Source: Pseudomonadota bacterium (GTDB lineage Bacteria; Pseudomonadota; Gammaproteobacteria; Steroidobacterales; JBCBZW01). Taken from it: 42,946 nt of DNA. The translations under genes were made by a program, and so were the position numbers. The notes under the pieces are model-generated. The model made no database searches. It saw only the letters and a list, made by a program, of their open reading frames with translations, and was not told the origin of the DNA. Shown here piece by piece: positions 7,269-18,346 of the stretch. Position 1 is the first letter of the stretch, and each line of letters starts with the position of its first letter. The stretch covers positions 1-42,946 of the forward strand of contig JBCBZW010000036.1 of the NCBI GenBank assembly GCA_039815145.1, given 5' to 3'.

Positions 7269-8702
7269 ATGACCGATGGCGATTCAGGTATCGCCTCGCC
7301 CCGTCTCGTGGGGTGGAAGCGCATCGCGTCCCACCTACGCTGCAGCGAGCGGACGGCGCGTCGCTGGGAGGCGCAGGAGGGGCTGCCGGTTTACCGTCAC
7401 GTGCACGAGACCAAGAGCACCGTCTTTGCCTTGCCCGGCGAGCTGGACGCATGGCTCGCGGAGCGCGCGGCGGATGGCCCGGCGCTGGGCGCGACCGAGG
7501 CCGCTGCCGAGGAACCAGCGCCGCTGGCGATGCCATCACGGCCGGGCGCGAACCGGCTGACGGTGCTGGTGGCGAGCATCCTCGTGGTGGCCCTGGGCGT
7601 GATCATCGCGCTGCGTTACGTACCTGAGCGCCAGCCGCTGCCCGCGCCGGGCGTCACCCTCTCCACCGACCCGGTGGCCAACGGGCTCTACCATCGCGGT
7701 CGGGCCATGTGGGAGCAACGCGGCGCTGAGGCCAGCGAACGGGCGATCAAGATGCTGGGCGCCGCCGTGGAGCGCGATGAGGAGTTCGCCGCTGCCTGGT
7801 CGGCGCTGGCCATGGCCTGGGCGACCTACGCCACCTATGTGGTCGAAGCGGACAACGGCCGCGCCTTGGACGAGGCTATCGTCGCCGCCAGCCGCGCTCT
7901 CGAGCTGGACCCCTCACTCGCCGAAGCCCGTTCCATGATGGCCTTCTTCGCCCAGCGCAAGGGCGATTGGGCCGAGTCCCAGCGGATCTACGAGCAGGCC
8001 CTGGCGCTCGATCCGGACAACGGCAATCTGATCCTGTGGTACGCGAGTCACTTTCGCGAACTCGGCATGTTCGAGCGCGCGAACGAGCTCACCGCTCAGG
8101 CGCGCGCGCTCATGCCGACCTCGCCGGCGGTGCTCACGGAGATCGCCATGAACCACCTTCAGGCCCACGAGACGCAGCGCGGCGCCGAGCTGCTCGACGT
8201 CATCCGCGAAGACCTCGGCATCGAGACGCCGATCCTCTGGTTCGGCACGGGCATGGTGGAGAGACGGCGCGGCGACCCCCAGTCCCTGAGCGCCTGGGCA
8301 CAGCGATCCCCGTTCCCGGGGACGGCGCCATTGCTCATGGAGTTCGTCGCTGTCGAGTTGGATGATGGTGACGCTGTCGACGCGCTCGCGACGAACATCG
8401 AGGCTGCGTACCAGAACGGTCGATTGCCGGGTTTCGGGGCGGTCCACCTGCTTATCGAGATCGATCGGCCGGAGCGAGCGCTCTCGGTGGCCGAGTGGGA
8501 GGCAGAGGACGGCGAGTTCATCAACTCCGCCGTCTTCTACGATCTGCAAAAGCCCGCCCTGCGCCTATCGGATCGATTCACCGCCGTGGCTGATCGCCTC
8601 GGCATGGTTGCCTATTGGAAAGAGGTCGGTGCGCCGGACTTCTGCCGCAGTCAGCCGGACACGCCGGTGTGCCTGGTCATCGCCGGCGACGCTCGCCCCT
8701 AG
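7269..8702 (+). CDS. Membrane-anchored HTH regulator with periplasmic TPR domain
   Basis: 477 residues in a CadC-like layout. Residues ~12-65 form a MerR/excisionase-like helix-turn-helix with V-G-W-K-R-I-A, E-R-T-A-R-R-W-E, G-L-P-V and the closing E-L-D-A-W-L. One membrane helix follows at ~96-117. The remaining ~350 residues are helical repeats; TPR-like repeats are clearest between ~125 and 290 (e.g. A-L-E-L-D-P-S-L-A-E-A and A-L-A-L-D-P-D-N-G-N). The HTH would be cytoplasmic and the TPR part periplasmic. Proteins with this HTH-TM-TPR architecture are common in acidobacteria and some proteobacteria, mostly uncharacterised. The tandem 10-bp repeats upstream could be its binding site. It ends 3 bases from the convergent NtrC-type gene. 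Confidence 0.85.
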   Translation: MTDGDSGIASPRLVGWKRIASHLRCSERTARRWEAQEGLPVYRHVHETKSTVFALPGELDAWLAERAADGPALGATEAAAEEPAPLAMPSRPGANRLTVLVASILVVALGVIIALRYVPERQPLPAPGVTLSTDPVANGLYHRGRAMWEQRGAEASERAIKMLGAAVERDEEFAAAWSALAMAWATYATYVVEADNGRALDEAIVAASRALELDPSLAEARSMMAFFAQRKGDWAESQRIYEQALALDPDNGNLILWYASHFRELGMFERANELTAQARALMPTSPAVLTEIAMNHLQAHETQRGAELLDVIREDLGIETPILWFGTGMVERRRGDPQSLSAWAQRSPFPGTAPLLMEFVAVELDDGDAVDALATNIEAAYQNGRLPGFGAVHLLIEIDRPERALSVAEWEAEDGEFINSAVFYDLQKPALRLSDRFTAVADRLGMVAYWKEVGAPDFCRSQPDTPVCLVIAGDARP

Positions 8703-8705
8703 GGG

Positions 8706-10133
8706 CTAGGTGCCACTCAGGCCGTGCTGCTTGAGGCGGTAGCGAAGGGTCTCCCGCGTCACGCCGAGTTCCCGGGCGGCCTGGGAGACATTGCCGTCGG
8801 TGCGGGCGAGAGCTTCTTCGATCAGAAGTCGCTCAGCTTGCGCTAGCGTGAGCCCGCGAAGGGCGTCCATGCCCGTGGGCGGCTTGCCGCCGTTGCCACT
8901 TTGCAGTCCCGCGTCCGCAGCCACCAGCGCAGGGGTAAGTAGTTCGCCGCCACCCATCAGCACGGCGCGCTCCATCACATGGCTGAGCTCGCGAACATTG
9001 CCCGGCCAGTGGTAAGTCTTCAGCGTGCTCGCCGCCTCGGGGCTGATCGCGGGGGTTGGGAGGCCGAAGCGTCTAGCGGTCGTCGCGACGAAGTGTTCCG
9101 CTAGCTTGAGCACGTCGTCGGGGCGCTCGCGCAGGGACGGCGACTCGAGGGTCAGCACCTTCAGGCGATAGTAGAGATCGGCGCGGAAGCGTCCGGCCTC
9201 GATCTCCTGCTCCAGTTCGCGGTTGGTGGCGGCGATGAACCAGGCGTCGACGTTCACCTCGCTCGAACTGCCCACCCGCCGCACGCGCCGCCGTTCCAAC
9301 ACCGCGAGGAGCTTCGATTGGGTCTCCATCGGCAGCTCGCCGATCTCGTCCAGGAAGACGGTGCCTCGCTCGGCGGCTTCGATCAGGCCGGTGCGCTCTT
9401 CGGTGGCGCCGGTGAACGCGCCCTTGCGGTGGCCGAAGAGTTCGCTCTCGACGAGGTCCGCGGGAAGCGCCGTGCAGTCCACGTGCACGAAGGGTTGCTG
9501 CGCCCGTTCACTGCGCTCGTGCAGGGCGCGGGCGAGCAGGCCCTTGCCGGTGCCGGTCTCGCCGAGCACGAGCACGTTCGGTGGCATAGGGGCGGCGCCG
9601 AGGCGGGCGATGCGCGTCACCTGCTCGCGCAGGGCGGCGGCGGCCGGCGTGTCGCCGAGGTAGTCGGCGGCCACCTCGCCACCGGCCTGGCCTCGCTCGC
9701 GCGAGCGCGATGCGGCCAACTGTCGGCGCACTTCGCGTTGGGACAGGACGCGTTGGATGTTGAGGGTGAGTTCGTCGAGGTCCACGGGCTTGCGCAGGTA
9801 GTCGTCTGCGCCGGCCTTCATCGCGGCCACGGCGTCTTCCAAACCGCCGAAGGCGGTCATGACGATCACCGCGGGATTGCCGGCCCCGAGGGGGTCCTGC
9901 GCATCGCTGAGCTGCTCCAGCAGGTCCATGCCCGAGCCGTCCGGCAGGCGCATGTCGAGGAGCACGAGATCGATGGCGTCCTCCTTGGCGGTGGTCTGCA
10001 GGGTGTCTCGGGCCGATCCGATGTCCCCGGCGACCACCACCTTGTAGCCCGTTCGCTCCAGGTGGCGGCGCACGGCGGAGGCGAGGAGGGTCTCGTCCTC
10101 GACCAGTAGCAGGTGGGGTGAGCCCTGACTCAA
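8706..10133 (-). CDS. Sigma-54-dependent response regulator (NtrC family)
   Basis: 475 residues in the standard three domains. The receiver domain (~6-125) has acidic residues E12/D13, the phosphoacceptor Asp60 in LVLLDMRLPDG, and the conserved Lys in L-R-K-P. The AAA+ domain (~160-400) has the Walker A motif GETGTGKG, the sigma-54 contact loop GAFTGAT, the Walker B segment G-T-V-F-L-D-E-I-G-E and the arginine-finger region RFRADLYYRL. A Fis-type HTH closes the protein (N-V-S-Q-A-A-R-E-L-G-V-T-R-E-T-L-R-Y-R-L). It activates sigma-54 promoters when phosphorylated. Its start overlaps the stop of the upstream histidine kinase by 4 bases, so the pair is translationally coupled. Target genes cannot be named, as I found no clear -24/-12 promoter in the window. 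Confidence 0.95.
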   Translation of the reverse strand: MSQGSPHLLLVEDETLLASAVRRHLERTGYKVVVAGDIGSARDTLQTTAKEDAIDLVLLDMRLPDGSGMDLLEQLSDAQDPLGAGNPAVIVMTAFGGLEDAVAAMKAGADDYLRKPVDLDELTLNIQRVLSQREVRRQLAASRSRERGQAGGEVAADYLGDTPAAAALREQVTRIARLGAAPMPPNVLVLGETGTGKGLLARALHERSERAQQPFVHVDCTALPADLVESELFGHRKGAFTGATEERTGLIEAAERGTVFLDEIGELPMETQSKLLAVLERRRVRRVGSSSEVNVDAWFIAATNRELEQEIEAGRFRADLYYRLKVLTLESPSLRERPDDVLKLAEHFVATTARRFGLPTPAISPEAASTLKTYHWPGNVRELSHVMERAVLMGGGELLTPALVAADAGLQSGNGGKPPTGMDALRGLTLAQAERLLIEEALARTDGNVSQAARELGVTRETLRYRLKQHGLSGT

Positions 10134-11692
10134 GGCGAGGGTTCCTCCACGTTAGTGATTTCCCTCGGTAGCTCGACCAGCGCCCGCGTGCCACCCTCTT
10201 CGCGTTGGCTGAAGGCGAGGCGTCCGCCGTGGCCGCGGATCACCTTGTAGGCGAAGGGGATGCCGAGCCCCGTGCCGCGACGCTTGGTGGTGGGGCCGGG
10301 GCGCAGCTGCTCCGGCTCGGTCTGGGGGGTGAACCCCGGCCCGCTGTCGAGTACCGCCAGCTGGGCGTCATCGCCTGCCAGGCGCGTATCGATCCTTACG
10401 GTGGCGCCACGGGGTGATGCTTCGATGGCGTTGTTGATCAAGCCGTGCAGCGCCTGTTCCATGAGATCGACATCGACCGTCAGCGACCCCTGCGCGTCCG
10501 CGTGGCTTACCTCGAGGGCGACCCCCTTCTCCGCGGCGCGCGCTTCGCAGGGCGCCATGGCGCCGTGGGTGAGTTGGGGCAGGGTACAGGCGACGGGGTG
10601 TGGACGCAGGGGATGCAGGTAGCTCAGGAGTGAGTTCACCCAGCGCCCGAGGCGATCGACGGTGGCGATCACCTCATCGCGCACCTCATGCCACTCCTCG
10701 GTGTCGCTCACATCCACCACCTGCACGGCGGCGCGAATGCTCGCGAGGGGGTTGCGAATGTTGTGTGCAACAACGGGCACGAGGGCGCCAAGGGCCGCCT
10801 GGCGTTCCTGGGTGACGAGGGCGTCGCGGCTCGCGATGAGCTCCTGCGCCATGTCGTTGAGGGTGAGGCTCAGCTCACGCAGCTCGCGCACGGCGTCGTC
10901 GGCATCGATCTGGGTGTCGAGTTCGCCCTCGCGCATGGTGGCGGCGCCCTGGCGGATCGCTTCCATGGGGCCAACGAAGTGTCGGCGGAAGCGTCGCCGT
11001 GTCCACAGCAGTAGTCCTAAGCCGATGGCGATAGGAATCGAGATCAGCATCGGGGCCAGACGATTGAAACGGGCCAGGCGCTGCTCGAGCTGTTGGCGCT
11101 CCTCGATGATGGCCGCGTTGAGGGCGAGAAACGCGGTTTCAAAGTCACCGAGGATCCAGCGTTGGTAGGCGGGGTCCAGTTCTTCCGTGCGCGCCTGCTC
11201 GGTGACGTCGGAGGCGTCGGCGAACACCCGGTTCATGGCCGTCTGCATGCGAGCGTACGCCTCGCGCATGTCCGTGATGGCCTCGCGTTCGGGCGCTTCG
11301 GTGGCGTTCTGTTCCAGGCCGTTGAAGGAGAAGTCGATGCCGTAGAGCAGGCGCCAATACTTGTCGAGGGCGTCGGGGTCTTGCTGCAGCTGGGCGCGGG
11401 TGACCTCCTTCACGCCCCGATACACATCACCGCGCAGGGACTGTGCCCCGGAGAGCAAGGTGTTGATGCGTACGGCTTCGGAGGAGGCTCCGTGCCAGAA
11501 GCTGGCCCACAGGCCACCGATGCCAGCGGTGATCACCAGCAGGGCGAGGAACCCGCCCTCGAGCGTGTTGACCAGGGCGCGCAGGGAGCGAGCGCTCGGC
11601 TCACCCGGGCGCGGGGCCGGCGATCTCGAGGACGCGGGAGCGTGTGCGGCCGGGCTTGCCTTCGCGGGCTCACCGGCGGAGCTGGATACCAT
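10130..11692 (-). CDS. Sensor histidine kinase, partner of the NtrC-type regulator
   Basis: 520 residues. A Pro/Ala/Ser-rich cytoplasmic leader (~1-38) comes before transmembrane helix 1 (~48-66), a periplasmic sensor of ~145 helical residues, and helix 2 (~212-230). A HAMP-like linker (~231-290) leads into the H-box A-H-N-I-R-N-P-L-A-S-I with the phosphorylated His at 310. The ATP-binding domain shows the N-box L-I-N-N-A-I-E-A-S-P, the G1 box D-S-G-P-G-F and the G2 box G-T-G-L-G-I-P. The kinase would phosphorylate Asp60 of the regulator encoded next (4-base overlap). The ligand sensed is unknown. The Pro-rich leader is unusual; a later start is possible but no better ribosome-binding site was seen. 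Confidence 0.93.
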   Translation of the reverse strand: MVSSSAGEPAKASPAAHAPASSRSPAPRPGEPSARSLRALVNTLEGGFLALLVITAGIGGLWASFWHGASSEAVRINTLLSGAQSLRGDVYRGVKEVTRAQLQQDPDALDKYWRLLYGIDFSFNGLEQNATEAPEREAITDMREAYARMQTAMNRVFADASDVTEQARTEELDPAYQRWILGDFETAFLALNAAIIEERQQLEQRLARFNRLAPMLISIPIAIGLGLLLWTRRRFRRHFVGPMEAIRQGAATMREGELDTQIDADDAVRELRELSLTLNDMAQELIASRDALVTQERQAALGALVPVVAHNIRNPLASIRAAVQVVDVSDTEEWHEVRDEVIATVDRLGRWVNSLLSYLHPLRPHPVACTLPQLTHGAMAPCEARAAEKGVALEVSHADAQGSLTVDVDLMEQALHGLINNAIEASPRGATVRIDTRLAGDDAQLAVLDSGPGFTPQTEPEQLRPGPTTKRRGTGLGIPFAYKVIRGHGGRLAFSQREEGGTRALVELPREITNVEEPSP

Positions 11693-11881
11693 CTCGGCGC
11701 CTGCCTAGGTGCATGACCTTGTCTGCGTTGGACTATACTGCCGCCTTTCTAATATTCGCGACTCTTGACCCCACCCACACCGGCGTCATCCCTTGAGGGG
11801 GCCGGGGCAGGGCAGGGGCGTACAGGTCACGTCGCCGGGGGCATGGGCGGCGTTGAACACCAAGACTAATGGGGCGTTCGC

Positions 11882-13105
11882 ATGAGAGTAATCGTTCTGG
11901 GTGGGGATGGCTTTTGCGGCTGGCCGACGGCCTTGTATCTGTCCGACCAGGGGCACGAGGTCTGCATCGTCGACAACCTCTCCCGACGCAACATCGACAA
12001 CGAGCTCGAGGTGCAGTCGCTGACGCCGATCCAACCGATCGGCAAGCGCATCGACACCTGGCGCGAGCTCACGGGTCGCGAGATCCAGTTCGCCAACATC
12101 GACATCGCGCACAACTTCCAGCGTCTGCGGAACCTGATCGAAGAGTTCCGGCCGGAGGCGATCGTGCATTTCGCCGAGCAGCGCGCGGCGCCCTACTCCA
12201 TGAAGGGCGAGGTGCAGAAGCGCTACACGGTGAGCAACAACCTGAACGCCACCCACAACGTGCTGTGCGCCATCGTCGAGGCGCAGCAGGACATCCACCT
12301 GGTGCACCTCGGCACCATGGGTGTGTACGGCTACAGCACCACCGGCATGGTGATCCCCGAGGGGTACCTCGAGGTGCAGGTGCAGGCGGAGAACGGCGAG
12401 CTGGTCTCCCAGGAGATCCTGTACCCGCCGCAGCCGGGCAGCATCTACCACCTGACCAAGACCCAGGATCAGCTGTTCTTCTGGTACTACGCGCGCAACG
12501 ACGGCGTGCGCATCACGGACCTGCACCAGGGCATCGTGTGGGGCACGCAGACGGAGCAGACCAGCCGCGACGAGCGCCTGATCAACCGCTTCGACTACGA
12601 CGGCGATTACGGCACCGTGCTGAACCGCTTCCTGATGCAGGCGGCGATCGGCTACCCGCTCACCGTGCACGGCACGGGCGGGCAGACCCGCGCCTTCATC
12701 CACATTCGCGACACCGTGCGCTGCATCGAGATCGCGCTCGAGAATCCGCCGGCGAAGGGCGACCGCGTGCAGATCTTCAACCAGATGACCGAGACCCACC
12801 GGGTGCGGGATCTGGCGGAGAAGATCTCCTCGCTTACCGGGGTGAAGGTGGATTACCTGCCGAACCCGCGCAAGGAGAAGCCCGAGAACGACCTGCGGGT
12901 GGCGAACGACTGCTTTCTGGATCGGGGCCTGAAGCCCACCACCCTGGATGAGGGGCTGATGGACGAGGTGCGGGACATCGCCCTGAAGTACGCGGACCGT
13001 TGCGACCGCTCCAAGATCCCCTGCACGTCCACCTGGGTGCGCCAGGACGACGAGGGCGCAGAGGCTGGCGATAAGGCCGCGCCAGCCCAGGCGGCGGCCC
13101 GCTAG
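11882..13105 (+). CDS. sqdB: UDP-sulfoquinovose synthase (SQD1/SqdB family)
   Basis: 407 residues of the extended short-chain dehydrogenase fold. Residues 7-14 are the NAD-binding G-G-D-G-F-C-G-W, with the tryptophan typical of SQD1-type enzymes. H-F-A-E-Q-R-A-A-P-Y-S-M (~96-107) is another family hallmark. The catalytic residues are likely Thr145 in L-G-T-M-G-V-Y-G, Tyr189 and Lys193 (Y-H-L-T-K). The enzyme makes UDP-sulfoquinovose from UDP-glucose and sulfite, the head-group donor for the sulfolipid SQDG in phototrophs, and for sulfonated glycans in some archaea. The Ala/Glu-rich last ~25 residues look like a non-conserved tail. No sulfolipid glycosyltransferase lies in the window, so the acceptor is unknown. 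A weak promoter-like pair (TTGGAC at 11728, TAATAT at 11750, 16-base spacer) lies upstream. Confidence 0.92.
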   Translation: MRVIVLGGDGFCGWPTALYLSDQGHEVCIVDNLSRRNIDNELEVQSLTPIQPIGKRIDTWRELTGREIQFANIDIAHNFQRLRNLIEEFRPEAIVHFAEQRAAPYSMKGEVQKRYTVSNNLNATHNVLCAIVEAQQDIHLVHLGTMGVYGYSTTGMVIPEGYLEVQVQAENGELVSQEILYPPQPGSIYHLTKTQDQLFFWYYARNDGVRITDLHQGIVWGTQTEQTSRDERLINRFDYDGDYGTVLNRFLMQAAIGYPLTVHGTGGQTRAFIHIRDTVRCIEIALENPPAKGDRVQIFNQMTETHRVRDLAEKISSLTGVKVDYLPNPRKEKPENDLRVANDCFLDRGLKPTTLDEGLMDEVRDIALKYADRCDRSKIPCTSTWVRQDDEGAEAGDKAAPAQAAAR

Positions 13106-13151
13106 CTCAGTAGACCGGGCGGGGCTGGAGGTCTTCCAGCGCCGCCGCTCG

Positions 13152-13173
13152 GCGGGCGCGAGTCAGCGCCCGC
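13152..13173. terminator. GC-rich hairpin between convergent genes, possible terminator
   Basis: GCGGGCGC (13152-13159) pairs perfectly with GCGCCCGC (13166-13173) across a 6-base loop, directly between the convergent sqdB and EF-hand genes. There is no T tract on either side, so termination by this hairpin alone is uncertain. Confidence 0.3.
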
Positions 13174-13413
13174 TCAGTACTCCCACCACACCTGCTTCCA
13201 CCAGGTGATGAACTCCTCGTAGTCGATACAGCCGTCGCTGTTGGTATCGATCATGGAGAAGGCCTCGGCTGCCTGCTGCACGGACGACTCCGGGCTAAGC
13301 ACCTGTAGTAACTTGGAAAACTCCGAGAAATCGACGGTGCCATCACCGTCCGTGTCGGTGAATTCGAAGTTGTCGCGGATGGTTTTCAGCTCGTCTTCCG
13401 GAATCGGTCGCAT
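13174..13413 (-). CDS. Small two-EF-hand calcium-binding protein
   Basis: 79 residues from the ATG at 13413, preceded by AGGAG. An ATG at 13482 would add 23 residues that do not look like part of the domain. Two canonical 12-residue EF-hand loops are seen: D20-E31 (D-T-D-G-D-G-T-V-D-F-S-E) and D56-E67 (D-T-N-S-D-G-C-I-D-Y-E-E). Both keep acidic ligands at positions 1, 5 and 12 (position 3 is D and N) and Gly at position 6, so both should bind calcium. The pairing of two hands is the calmodulin-lobe arrangement. There is no signal peptide, so it is cytoplasmic. The C-terminal end (I-T-W-W-K-Q-V-W-W-E-Y) has four tryptophans, unusual in so short a protein, and could be a hydrophobic contact surface. 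Partners are unknown. Confidence 0.85.
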   Translation of the reverse strand: MRPIPEDELKTIRDNFEFTDTDGDGTVDFSEFSKLLQVLSPESSVQQAAEAFSMIDTNSDGCIDYEEFITWWKQVWWEY

Positions 13414-13512
13414 GGTGTGCCGGGCTCCTGCTCGGTCGTGGGGCTCAGGTCGAAAGGCCCCGCAGTTTACCCGTGTTTTCACGATCTCGGTCGCGCTTTG
13501 GCCACTTGACCC

Positions 13513-13540
13513 TTGCGTCTGCGAGCTTAGGTGTTATAGT
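13513..13540 (+). promoter_or_regulatory. Candidate sigma-70 promoter of the gntR-ABC operon
   Basis: TTGCGT at 13513-13518 and TATAGT at 13535-13540 are separated by 16 bases, in a locally AT-rich stretch about 95 bases before the GntR start codon. The -10 matches the consensus at 5 of 6 positions; the -35 only at 3. The -10 lies inside the dyad at 13531-13552. Confidence 0.45.
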
Positions 13541-13552
13541 TGGGTACAACAC
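13531..13552. promoter_or_regulatory. Imperfect inverted repeat over the -10, candidate GntR operator
   Basis: The left arm GTGTTATA and right arm TACAACAC pair at 7 of 8 positions around a 6-base centre. The dyad covers the proposed -10 element of the gntR-ABC operon. GntR regulators bind such symmetrical sites, and this position would block RNA polymerase, so autorepression is the simple reading. Confidence 0.5.
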
Positions 13553-13633
13553 TAGTTCACTAAGCCGGTTGGGCGGGGTTGGCCCGCGACCGGTACGGGA
13601 GGCCGCCCGAGGCCGCAACGTAAGAGACTGACG

Positions 13634-14085
13634 ATGGAACCGAAATGGAACGATACGCAGCCGATCTATCGGCAGCTACGTGACCGGGTCGTCGCGATGA
13701 TCCTGGAGGATGTCGTGGGCGACGGTGACGCGCTGCCGTCGGTGCGCCATGTGGCGGCCGAGTACCAGCTCAACCCCCTGACCGTGATGAAGGGCTACCA
13801 AGCGCTGGTGGATGAGGATCTGGTGGAGAAGAAGAGAGGACGTGGCATGTACGTGAAGTCCGGGGCCAAAGCGCTGCTCCTGAGTGATGAGCGCAACCGG
13901 TTCATCCAGGAGACCTGGCCGAGCGTGGCGATGACGATTCGCCGCCTGGGGCTGTCGTTAGAGGAATTGCTTGCGGCCCCCGTGCCCGAGGAGCAGGACG
14001 AAGGCGCCCTGAGCCCCGGCGGTGCCGCCAACGACGCGGGCGACGCCAAGCCGGCCAAAGACAAGGACGACGGAGACGACAAGCC

Positions 14086-14089
<4 letters not shown>
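13634..14089 (+). CDS. GntR-family transcriptional regulator (YtrA-like)
   Basis: 151 residues. Residues ~8-75 form a GntR winged helix-turn-helix: P-I-Y-R-Q-L-R-D-R-V near the start, then D-A-L-P-S-V-R-H-V-A-A-E-Y-Q-L-N-P-L-T-V-M-K, and the wing K-K-R-G-R-G-M-Y-V. There is no large ligand-binding domain; instead a short helical segment (~90-117) is followed by a Gly/Ala/Asp/Lys-rich tail of ~30 residues. This short form fits the YtrA subfamily, whose members usually repress the ABC transporter genes they precede. The stop codon overlaps the ATPase start by 4 bases. The dyad at 13531-13552 is a likely operator. Confidence 0.92.
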
Positions 14090-14951
<862 letters not shown>

Positions 14952-14955
<4 letters not shown>

Positions 14956-15899
14956 ACACCACCCTGACCCTGGTCCGGCGCGAGTTGCTCGAGCACCGAT
15001 CGATCTTCTTCGCTCCCGGCATTCTCACCCTGATCATTCTGGCTGCCTCGCTGTTCGCGGTGGCGAAGGGCCTGAGCGTGGGCAGCGAGGTGAACTACGC
15101 CCTCGATGAGCTGCGCTCGGCGGACCCGGAGCGCGTACGCGTCATGCTGCGCAGCCTGCTGTCGGTCAGCCTGATTCCCTTCGCGGTGCCGTTCAATCTG
15201 CTCATGAGTGCGGTGGCGAGCTTCTACCTCCTCGACAGCCTGTACGGCGAGCGTAAGGACCGCAGCGTCCTGTTCTGGCGGTCGCTGCCGGTGTCGGACA
15301 CGCAGTCCGTGGTGGCCAAGCTGCTGACCGGGTTGGTCGCCGTGGGCCTGGTGGAGATGGTGGCGGTGATCATCGCCTTCGCCCTTAACGGCATCATCCT
15401 GTCGGTGGGCCTGCTGGCGCTCGGGGAGAACCCGATCACCCTGCTGTGGCTGCACGCACCGTGGATCTCGGGGCCCCTGTTCCTGCTCTACGTGGTAATG
15501 GCTCAGGCGATCTGGTTCGCGCCCTTCGCGGCTTGGCTGCTGCTGGTCTCCTCGGCGGCGCGTAACGCACCGTTCCTGTGGGCCCTCGGCATCCCGGCGG
15601 CGCTCATGTACCTCGAGTGGTTGTTGTTCCGCACGCAGAACTTGATCGACTGGATCGGTGGCCACGTGCGCGACTTCGGCTACTACGCCCTCAACACGGA
15701 TGACGATGAGGTTCGCTTCTCCAGCGACGACTTCGAGGACATCTTCGATGACTTCGGCGACATCGAGGCCCCCCTGTCGCTGCTGGAGATTCCCGATCCG
15801 ATCGCGCTGCTGACGGCGCCTGGCCTGTGGATCGGGCTCGTGATCGCCGCGGTCTTCACCGTGGGTGCCGTCCGCCTGCGTCGTTACCACGACGTTTGA
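14952..15899 (+). CDS. ABC transporter permease (ABC-2-like), partner of the ATPase
   Basis: 315 residues with about six membrane helices: one near residues 20-40, a pair at ~70-95, two between ~110 and 155, further helices at ~165-220, and a last one at ~285-305. The segment L-Y-G-E-R-K-D-R-S-V-L-F-W-R-S-L-P-V-S-D (~97-116) is characteristic of ABC-2 type permeases. A long acidic extracytoplasmic or cytoplasmic loop (~245-275, rich in Asp and Glu with Phe) precedes the final helix. It overlaps the ATPase gene by 4 bases and is followed by a strong terminator, so it ends the gntR-ABC operon. The transported molecule is unknown. Confidence 0.9.
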
Positions 15900-15908
15900 G
15901 CCACCCGA

Positions 15909-15942
15909 CGCCCGGCGCCACCCCCTAGGCGCCGGGCGTTTT
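15909..15942 (+). terminator. Rho-independent terminator of the gntR-ABC operon
   Basis: A perfect 11-bp stem (CGCCCGGCGCC at 15909-15919 with its complement at 15928-15938), an 8-base loop and then TTTT. It begins 9 bases after the permease stop codon. Confidence 0.88.
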
Positions 15943-16008
15943 GCGCGCTCGACCTCAGCCCTGCGATAATCGCCTCATCAGACCGCAGGTATAGAAGGAG
16001 GGCGTTCC

Positions 16009-16365
16009 ATGCGCGGCATGCTGATACAGCTGCTCATCACGGCCTTCGCCCTGTGGGTCGCGGACGAGCTGCTGGACAAGGTCATCATCGATGATCTGCC
16101 GACGCTGGTGATCAGCGCTGCGGTGCTCGGCTTGGTTAACGCCTTCATCAGGCCCGTGCTGACCTTCCTCACCTTTCCCTTTACGATCATCACCCTCGGT
16201 CTATTCCTGTTCGTGCTCAATGCCGCCATGCTCCTGCTCGCCAGTAGCCTGGTGCCGGGCTTCGAGATCCAGGGACTCACGACGGCATTTTTCGCGTGGG
16301 TCATCGTGAGCCTCGCGAGCGCGGGGGCGTCGATGCTCATCGGTGAGGACGGTGAGCGCGACTGA
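16009..16365 (+). CDS. Small four-helix membrane protein (phage holin 4-type superfamily, YvlD-like)
   Basis: 118 residues, almost entirely four hydrophobic helices (~5-20, 28-46, 55-78, 88-110). The ATG at 16009 has GGAGG eight bases upstream. The motif G-L-V-N-A-F-I-R-P-V-L, followed by the P-F-T-I-I-T-L-G-L-F helix and the V-P-G-F short loop, is the signature of the Phage_holin_4_2/YvlD family. Despite the family name, most members are chromosomal genes away from any prophage, and no phage genes surround this one. The function is not established. The gene lies after a terminator and has its own ribosome-binding site, so it is probably a separate transcript. Confidence 0.87.
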   Translation: MRGMLIQLLITAFALWVADELLDKVIIDDLPTLVISAAVLGLVNAFIRPVLTFLTFPFTIITLGLFLFVLNAAMLLLASSLVPGFEIQGLTTAFFAWVIVSLASAGASMLIGEDGERD

Positions 16366-16410
16366 GGTTCCGTCGTTTCCCTTTGCCGCAGAGTGGTCGT
16401 TTCAAGCTAG

Positions 16411-18252
<1,842 letters not shown>

Positions 18253-18346
18253 GGGCACGCGAATTTTCGCGCCGGCCGACGGTCGGTAGACTATCGACAG
18301 CCATTCCCATCCATCGATCGCCTGCGAAAGGCCGAGTACCCCCAGT

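Noticed and set aside
11786-12799. 337-codon open frame on the minus strand
   Set aside because: Antisense to sqdB, whose family match is clear. The translation is low-complexity, His/Val/Asp-rich.
16009-16365. Holin-like gene as a sign of prophage
   Set aside because: The Phage_holin_4_2/YvlD family is mostly chromosomal, and there are no lysis, structural or integrase genes nearby.
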